Source: Sciurus carolinensis (Eukaryota > Chordata > Mammalia > Rodentia > Sciuridae). From it: a stretch of 64,000 nucleotides of DNA. Within the stretch, counting starts at the first letter, position 1. Each line of letters begins with the position of its first letter. The notes beneath the pieces are model-generated. The model did not search any database. It saw nothing but the letters and a program-made list of their open reading frames with translations, and was not told where the DNA came from. The translations under genes were made by a program, and so were the position numbers. The stretch is from the NCBI RefSeq assembly GCF_902686445.1, contig NC_062227.1, forward strand, positions 24,978,777 through 25,042,776, in the 5' to 3' direction. This document shows, piece by piece, positions 57,096 through 64,000 of this stretch.

Positions 57096-58035
57096 GAATG
57101 GTTTTCTTTCCCTTAGTTATGAAAGGAGTCTACTTTTGCCTTCCATAAATTTATGATTTTGCCCTTCACATTTAGGTTTTAATCTTCTTAGAGTCTTTTT
57201 GTCTGATGAAAAATAAGATTCAATTTGCATCGTTTCCATATGGATAATCACTTGACACCGCTGCATTTATTGAAAAGGCCATTATTTTTCATTGGTTTGC
57301 AAAGCCAGCTCTGCCATAACTCAACAGTTCCCATGAACGTGGGTGTGTTCCTGGCTTTGATATTTTGTTCTATTAGATAATTTTTTTACTGTGCAAATGC
57401 TGCTCGGTCTTAATTGTTATAGATTTCAATCCTGAGAGTCCCCCATGTTATTCTCTCTTGAGTATAATTAGGTTATTCTTCCTTTAGAATCATCCTACCA
57501 AGACCCATCAAAAAGAATCAAAACTGAAGGACAGAAAACTGTTGTAATTTTGGTTGAAGTGCTTTGAATCTATAGATTATATTGGGAAGAACTGATCAGT
57601 TTATGTTATTAAGTAAAGCAAATTTTGGACCTGACATATGGCTCCATTTATTTTTATCATCTTTCAATAATGTTTTATGCTGTTTCCATCAAGTTATTTC
57701 ACATTTCTCGTTAGATTTATAACTACATAGCTTGTCTTAATAGCTTTAAATGGTATTTTTACTGTATTTCACAATTGTTAATAAAGTATATACATACAGT
57801 TGGATTTATTTTGATTTTGTGCCAATAATCTTGTTAAATTGTAAAAATATATATTTATGTTCTTTTGAGTTCTTTATGCTGACAATAATATCATTTCAAA
57901 GTAATGGGAATTTTTACTCTTTTACAATCCTTGTAAATTTTATTTCTTTTTCTGGCTTCACTGTATCAGCTAGGTTCCCTGATAAAATGTTGAATAAAAT
58001 CATGATTGCATGCAATCTTATCTTGTTTGTCAGTT

Positions 58036-58118
58036 TAGTTTTTTGCAGTACTGGGGATTGAACTCAGGGCCTTGTGCATGTTAGGCAAATGCTCTACCTC
58101 TGAGCTACAGCCCAACTC
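58036..58118 (-). mobile_element. ID SINE, minus strand
   Basis: TTTTTTGCAGTACTGGGGATTG-type start and CTCTGAGCTACAGCCCAACT end, with only a short T-run. Confidence 0.85.
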
Positions 58119-60910
58119 TTATTTGTGGTTTTAAACAAAGTGTATTTATGGTAATGTTTCACATATCTCAGAAATAAAGAATTAAAATTAATCAGATGGT
58201 GAGGAGAATTAAGCCTAATAGTGATGACAGTGAACACATAATCATACTAAAAGAGGTGGGTAGGAAAGAAGTATTCTAATACTTTTGGAAAGTTGTAACT
58301 TGACTGTGCAGTATAAGTCTGAAGATTTGTACCCAAGCTTTTACAGGAAATAGTGCATTTGTTCTCAAAGGGGTATTCATTAGAGATGGTGAAACCATTT
58401 ACACGTATATTAGGATCAAGAAAGTAAATAAATATAAAGCATATTATGAGATCCAGGTTTTTCACTGTTGAAGAAAGGAGTTAGAAATAAGGAAACGAGT
58501 GGCAGGCTCAATGACACAGTGTCACACTGAGGTCCCAAGTATCAGTATGAACTCATGTTTCTTACATACACAGGTAGTACACATAGAAATGTCAGTGTAC
58601 CCTTCATACATTTTAAATCATGTTTTCATCATTTTAAACACACATATATAATATCCTATTATCTGTAAATTGTACTTGAAAGTTTTGCATATCTGATTGT
58701 GTTTGTTGATGTCTGTGACGTTTCCTCATTGCCGTTTGTGTGTGTGAGTGTATCTGGGTCTATGGTCACACACTGATTACTTTAAAATGTGAGCGCATAA
58801 TTTTTGGACCTTCATCTGTGCAAGTTCTGTGAACACTGGCTTGAAGTGGACTCCTCTGGAAGGTTCATGTTTGCATCTGCACATTGGCTGGATTATCCTG
58901 GATTATTTGAATCTTTTGAAGTTTTTGAACCCACCTATCAGTGTGAATTTATACTAAAAATGTGAGGATGTAAAAGTGTACCAAGATTTGAGATAGGCAA
59001 ATTTCTTCAGTGGGGTTAGGAGATAAGTTATTATTCTCTGTTGACCTTTATATTGAAGAATTAGCCCTTCAGGATGCCAGATTTAGACAAGAAGTGTGTC
59101 CTTATACTTTTCCATACAGCCTCCCCCTACTCCAGGAAAAATCCTAGACTTTGACCTGTGCACTTAAAATCACACACACACACACAAACACAAGGACACA
59201 TGCCCTCAATACAGAAGCCCACCTTTGCTTACCTCTCTGGGTTCCCGCTTTGAATCAGTCTTTGGCTCAAGATGTCTTCCCTCTTGCCAGCTCATCAGTA
59301 CATTTTAAAACATGCACTTCATTTTTTATGCAAAACATGTAGTTGTTCTTGGCAGAAGGACTAATACAGGGCTCTTCTAGCAACACTAACAAAACCAAAT
59401 AATCCTCACATTGACCCCACGAGATGGGGATGATTGTTTTTGCATTTCACAACCAATTTATAAGTACTCATGTTTAAGGGTACCATCATAATAGAGTTCA
59501 ACTGTAAAATAACGATAGATGATGTGATTGTTGGACATATGGAAGCCAAGAGCTTTCTCTGTTCAGAATTATCTTCTAAATAGACTCACATCTGCACAGG
59601 GAGAGCAACTTACAGGCGAGTTGAAACCCTGATTGGGCATTACCTCTGTGATTCTGTACTGTGTATTAACCCGTCAAGGATTATTTGACCTGGTAGAAAA
59701 CAACAGCATTCCATGAGTTAGTAAGATGATGAGAACATCTCATCCTGGGAGACCAAGGCCCTTTCAACAATCGTTGTTATTAAAGATTTTTAGAGGACTA
59801 TTGTGTGAAGTAGGGCAAATGTTTATTCATTTATATACCTGATAAAGTGGAAGCTTTGGTCTGAAATTGTTGGTTATTCAGACTGATGTGTCCCATGGAG
59901 GCTGAATAAAAAGTTCACCATAAACATTTTTGTTTCATCATAGAACATCAGACGATTCTTCATTAAAATTAATTTATTTCTTTTAAAAATCACACTAAGA
60001 AACAAAACAAAACCTTAAACAAATATATCCATGAGAAGTCTATAAAATGTCAGGGGTAAGTAATCCTTTCAACAGACATAGTAAATTGAACAATGTCACA
60101 GGCTTAGCCCCTAAGTTGTCTTTGTCTAGGGCTGAGGTCTAAGGAACATTATCCCAAAAAAGAAAATTTCAAGTGAATGTAACATTTTGGCTCTGTTTAC
60201 TATTCCTTGTGGCATTTTTAGACTTCACAAATAGATTTCTTTGTAAAATTCTGAGGATTTAAACATTGTGAGACACTTCCTGGGGATAAAACTGTTCTTA
60301 ACTTATCAGAACAGTGTCTCAGGGTGAAACTGCTTCACTTTTTGACAGTGATTTCCGTAAAATGGAAACCACACTTACTACACACACTTACAGAGCAGTT
60401 CACATGGCTATAAGCATCACTGCTGTGGGTAAAACCACCCCATGAGGGGATGGAGATATTTTGCCTCGGGATAAAACAATGTGTTTTATTTCCATCTCTC
60501 CCCTGTTTTATATTTCATCATTACAATCCACAGAAATTTACTTTCTTATGAGGGAAAAATAATTCATCCATGAACTTCATTAGAAGAGACAAGAAGCACA
60601 TATGTGACTGTACCCACTCAGGTGAGAAACTAGAGAGCAACTAATAAACTCAGTATGAATACCTCCATGGGAATCTTCTCCTACACGCTTGCATTGGGAT
60701 GAGAACTGGCCACTTGGAAGAACTTATGACTGTACCTAAAGAGCCAGTTCTCTTTGTAAAGATATGGAACACTAGCACTTTGAAAATAATAAAACATTAA
60801 GGGTTTGGCTTAAATGTCCATCTCACTAAACCAAATGAAGTTTAGAGTTGAGGTTGTTTGGAACCACATCAATGATTCCACTTCATGTGTTTATCTTCTG
60901 TGCATGTACA
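58119..60910. other. single-copy AT-rich DNA
   Basis: A CA microsatellite lies at about 59,162-59,195 and a weak plus-strand MIR core (AATCCTCACATTGACCCCAC) at about 59,385-59,470. No gene is recognised. Confidence 0.45.
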
Positions 60911-61327
60911 TGATATGGTTTGGATGTGAAGTGTCTTCCAAAAGCTCCTGTACTCATGTGGGAATGTTTGGAGGTAAAATAATCAGATTACAAGAGCTAT
61001 AACCTAATCAGTTCATCTTAGTTGGGACTATAGGCAGGAGGGATGTGACTGCAGGAGGTTGGTGATGGGGATGGGGGTAAGTCCTGGAAGGGTTCATCTG
61101 CCTTGCACCCCCATACCACCTGTCTGCTTCTTGATCACCAGGAATAGAGCAGCTCTGCTCGACCTTGGCCTCCCACCATGATGTTCTGTCTCGCCTTGGC
61201 CCAGAGCAAAAGACTCAGTTGACCGTGGACTAAACCTCTGGAACTGTGAGTCAAAATAAGCATCTCTTCTCCTCTAAGTTGTTCTTGTCAGGCATTTTGA
61301 TCACAGAAATGAAAAACTGACTAATAA
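60911..61327 (+). mobile_element. MaLR-type LTR, plus strand
   Basis: Begins TGATATGGTTTGGATGTGAA, then CCACCATGATGTTCTGTCTC, then AACCTCTGGAACTGTGAGTC, ending near AAAAACTGACTAATAA. It is the plus-strand counterpart of the LTRs at 29.5, 45.9 and 49.3 kb. Confidence 0.82.
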
Positions 61328-61889
61328 TATTTTTGACTATTTATTGCATGATATGATGGAACCACCTGAAATCCTTTAAGGAATATGTCAGCATGTAAAT
61401 ATGTAGACATAGGCAAAAAGGTTATATGACAAAATAGTTACTGTAGATGACATCTGAATCTAGAAAAAAGGCTTGATGAAATGCAACTAAAGTAATCTTG
61501 ATAAGAAAACTATTTTGTTGTTATTGGAATACAGAGATCATCTAAGTCTTTAAAGAGTTTGGCTTTCTTTCCTTTTTTTTTTTTTTTTTTTCTTTTTCTT
61601 TCTGGAAGAATACCAAACAATGGCGTCTTTAAGAAAAGGAAGACATAAGTGTACAAACTCTGGTGCCATGTGGCAGTATGCTCTGTTTTTGATTCATAAA
61701 GAGGACAGGGCTAGACCATCAAGAAGGCAAATGTGGTGAACTATTTCTCTACAAACAATGAGTTTTGCTCTGATTAATCTCATTCCCCTAGTCTCTGATA
61801 TAACAGCAAACTAGCATGAATATGAAGTTTTTATTTTTTAATTTTTTAGATAATCAGCTGCAATTTGGGGCATTTAGCTGCTGCCGTAT
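61328..61889. other. AT-rich single-copy DNA
   Basis: A T-run lies at about 61,573-61,590. Nothing else is recognised. Confidence 0.4.

Positions 61890-61932
<43 letters not shown>
61890..61932. repeat. (GT)n microsatellite, about 21 units
   Basis: The longest perfect dinucleotide run in the window. Confidence 0.95.
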
Positions 61933-61934
<2 letters not shown>

Positions 61935-62092
61935 AAAGAGAGAATTCTAGTAAAATTAACAATTGCTATTTTGTTTCTGAAATAAATCATTGGTTTCCAA
62001 TAAGGAAAAGTTGATTTTTAAATACATATTGCACCCCAAATTATAACCTAATACTGACCAACTAATTTATAACTATGTATAGTTTTCTTTTT

Positions 62093-62246
62093 AAAGGAAG
62101 AAGGAGGAGGAGAATGAAAAGAAAGGGTAGAAGATGTAGAAGAGGAGGAGGAGAAAGATGAAGATAAGTAGAAGAAGAAAATGAGGAGGAAGAGGAAATG
62201 TGGGGATGAAGGGGATGGGGGAGGAGGAGGAGGAGGAGGAGGAGGA
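62093..62246. repeat. purine-rich (GAA/GGA) tract
   Basis: About 150 bases almost wholly A/G, ending in about nine GGA units. A low-complexity Ser/Phe/Leu frame on the minus strand (62,091-62,378) is not a gene. Confidence 0.9.
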
Positions 62247-62639
62247 CAGCACTGGTGTCAATGATGACAAGGAGGAGTCAGTGCTGAATGTGAACTCACT
62301 CCCATGGAGAAGAGAAGCATATGTATAAAAGGCATCGGCATCATGTGGCTGCAGTGGCAGAGACTGACAGGTGCCCACAATGCACCCATTGTCTCTTCTG
62401 CTTGTTTATCAGTGAGTCCCAACTTCCAGCTGGGCATGTTGCCATCTACCTATGGGACCATTAGCTCAGTCTTCCATTGCAATAGTAAGACATAATTGGA
62501 AGCATGTGTGGGACTTCCATACAGCTCAGCCCGTGAGGGTAAGGGCCTCTCCCTGCACATAGCAGCACCAGGATATCTGAGGCTGCCATGTCCAACTCCT
62601 GAAGTCTAGAATCCTGGTGGGAGCTTCCCTTCCACTCAC

Positions 62640-62760
62640 TCCTAGAGCTACCTATTTGCAGACTTCTTTCACATATGAAAGAAATAAACTTTTCTCTTAT
62701 TTTAGCTGTCATTGGAGGATGGGGTCTCTTTTTTTGTAGCAAAACTAAATCATATGGGAT
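62640..62760 (+). mobile_element. possible LTR or DNA-element 3' end
   Basis: CATATGAAAGAAATAAACTT, then TAGCTGTCATTGGAGGATGG, then TTTTGTAGCAAAACTAAATC resembles the 3' end shared by several old mammalian repeats. The family and the 5' boundary are not clear. Confidence 0.35.
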
Positions 62761-62871
62761 GCAATTGTCTAGCATTCTAAATGTCATAAGTCTTTTCACA
62801 TTCATTATTTCTCTGTAGACTAAAAATAAATGTGTGGTATGTAGCAAATTATTATATGATTACGACATATT

Positions 62872-63005
62872 GTTAGAATTATTGTCTCCATTTTATAGAT
62901 GTGGAAACAGAGGCACAGAAAAAATAAGGGTGTCTTGTTCAAGATTAGAAGGCTTTTAACAAAAAAGGCAAGTGTAGAATTCATAACTTCCGGCTGTCTT
63001 CCTTT
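62872..63005 (+). mobile_element. MIR SINE, plus strand
   Basis: TGTCTCCATTTTATAGATGT, then GGAAACAGAGGCACAGAAAA, then CTTGTTCAAGATTAGAAGGC is the MIR core in sense order. Confidence 0.75.
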
Positions 63006-64000
63006 CCTTTAAAGTTTTAATGGCAAAGCTGTGACCTGAATTCAGGTAAACAGGCTTCAGAATATGAGAGTTTCACCTCAGTCCTCTGAACAGATGAAGA
63101 AAAATGTGTCATGGTTGATGAACTGCAGAATCTCTCCTCCTGGAAGACTAAACATACTCAGTATTATAATCCCAGATATAGAGAGCATTCATTTGGGAGA
63201 ACTTCATTATCTCAAGCACATAGATGCTTGAGATAAGGGAGGAGGGCAGGACTCTAAGCTCAAATTATCTCTACTTCCTCCCTGTCTCCATCATACAATG
63301 CTCTGATTATTTTTTAAAAATGAAATTTTTAGGTCAAATAAGTAGTGACCTAAAATATCTGAGGAATGGGAAGATAGTTATCCTTGAGTTATATAGACCC
63401 ATCCTGTAATAGGAACTCAATCAAAATGGCAACGGTTTTCTACACTGGTCTCTTAATGTTGCACTGTGCAGTACACATTCGTTTGATTTATTTTGTGGTT
63501 CCATAGCCTTCATCTTCCTTATCCTGATAACAGAACTCCAATTTTCCTTTGAAAGTCATCCCCCATCTCCATCCATGGGATTACTCTAAAACTGAACAGA
63601 GTCCAGAGAGGAGCACATGACCTGGAATCAATCAACAAGAATCACAGTGAGTGTATGGGCAGCTAGACCACCATGATTCAGGATATGTAGGTATACACAA
63701 AAGACCCAGGAGTTCAGAGGATGGAATTCATTCCCACTGAAAAGACAACGTGGGGGTATTCTGTGTGACTGAGCATCATGCAGAAGCTTTGCTGCCATTA
63801 AATGTTTGACGTATAATTTGATGGCCTTTTAGTCTTTTAAGATTCATTATAACATAAGTAGCATAAAGTTCACCTTCATGATCAAACTCATTTCTCCTTT
63901 ATTGACAATGAAGAAAGTCTTCCTCACTGCAGGAAGGTAAAGGAACTTTTCCATATCATCTCCAAAATACTATCCAGAAAAGGAGCCCATGCTTTCAGAC
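63006..64000. other. single-copy DNA to the window edge
   Basis: No gene or repeat is recognised. Confidence 0.4.

Larger units (their letters stand above)
55500..58035 (-). mobile_element. old L1 remnant, minus strand, with insertions
   Basis: Antisense L1 3' UTR and ORF2 text: CATTCTATTGTTGGGTAATT, then CAGAGTGGTTCTACCAATTG, then TCTTAATTTTAATGTAGTCA, then TGCATTTATTGAAAAGGCCA, then TTCCCTGATAAAATGTTGAA. It is interrupted by the younger L1 piece at 55.88 kb and the 3'-end piece at 56.93 kb. The order and direction hold throughout. Confidence 0.7.

Noticed and set aside
62091..62378. 95-codon minus-strand Ser/Phe-rich frame
   Set aside because: It is the reading of the GAA/GGA tract.
1..64000. 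Bacterial or viral content: CRISPR array, operon, insertion sequence, prophage
   Set aside because: No spaced direct repeats, no ribosome-binding-site-led gene strings, and composition plus repeats are mammalian throughout. The spaced repeats at 39.5-40 kb are contiguous units, not repeat-spacer arrays.

Overview
This window is mammalian nuclear DNA, most likely from a squirrel-family (sciurid) rodent. The reason is the SINE content. tRNA-derived ID elements, with heads reading like GGCTGGGGATGTGGCTCAGT, occur on both strands. Many are fused behind a 7SL/B1-type head in the dimeric B1-ID arrangement known from squirrels. Older shared mammalian repeats (MIR, L2, L1M, MaLR LTRs, Tigger-like DNA elements) form the background. 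There is no operon structure, and I see no multi-exon host gene that I can name. The species cannot be fixed from the sequence alone.

The one clear protein-coding gene is an intronless, uninterrupted 349-codon copy of ISG20L2 on the minus strand (27,512-28,561). ISG20L2 is a nucleolar DEDDh 3'-5' exoribonuclease. The copy lies in a 2.26-kb processed retrocopy flanked by a perfect 15-bp duplication (26,569-26,583 and 28,845-28,859). It has an A-rich tail, and a CpG-rich 5' leader is still attached. All five DEDDh catalytic residues are present, so it is either a young retrocopy or a working retrogene.

The largest structure is a nest between about 32.4 and 45.6 kb. An ancient plus-strand L1 is split by a nearly full-length, much younger minus-strand L1 (33,524-40,284) with a 13-bp target duplication carrying one mismatch. 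The young L1 keeps a GC-rich 5' UTR made partly of about nine tandem ~65-bp units, recognisable ORF1 and ORF2, and a 3' UTR holding a telomere-like CCCTAA tract. Its ORFs are broken only by a few single-base frameshifts and two stop codons, so it is probably recent and inactive.

Layout. 0-8.3 kb: SINEs, an L1-type fragment, a Tigger-like element, MIRs, an L1 ORF2 fragment and a MaLR LTR. 8.3-17.5 kb: mostly single-copy AT-rich DNA with ID and B1-ID SINEs, one MIR and a CTCF-like motif. 17.6-20.1 kb: an L2, then a DNA transposon with inverted ends containing two SINEs. 20-26.5 kb: single-copy DNA and SINEs. 26.6-28.9 kb: the ISG20L2 retrocopy, inserted beside an L2. 29-32.4 kb: L2 split by a MaLR LTR, then single-copy DNA. 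32.4-45.6 kb: the L1 nest. 45.9-46.9 kb: a MaLR LTR split by a solo ERV LTR. 47-54.6 kb: single-copy DNA, a third minus-strand MaLR LTR, a possible small coding exon at 50.7 kb, and a second CTCF-like motif. 54.9-58.1 kb: an MST-type LTR and a nest of old and younger L1 pieces. 58.1-64 kb: single-copy DNA, a MaLR LTR, GT and purine tracts, and a MIR.

Apart from the retrocopy the window reads as a gene-poor, repeat-built intergenic or intronic region. I found no previously undescribed biological system. The points most worth checking are the intact ISG20L2 copy, the tandem-unit L1 promoter region, the telomere-like tract in the L1 3' UTR, and the candidate exon.
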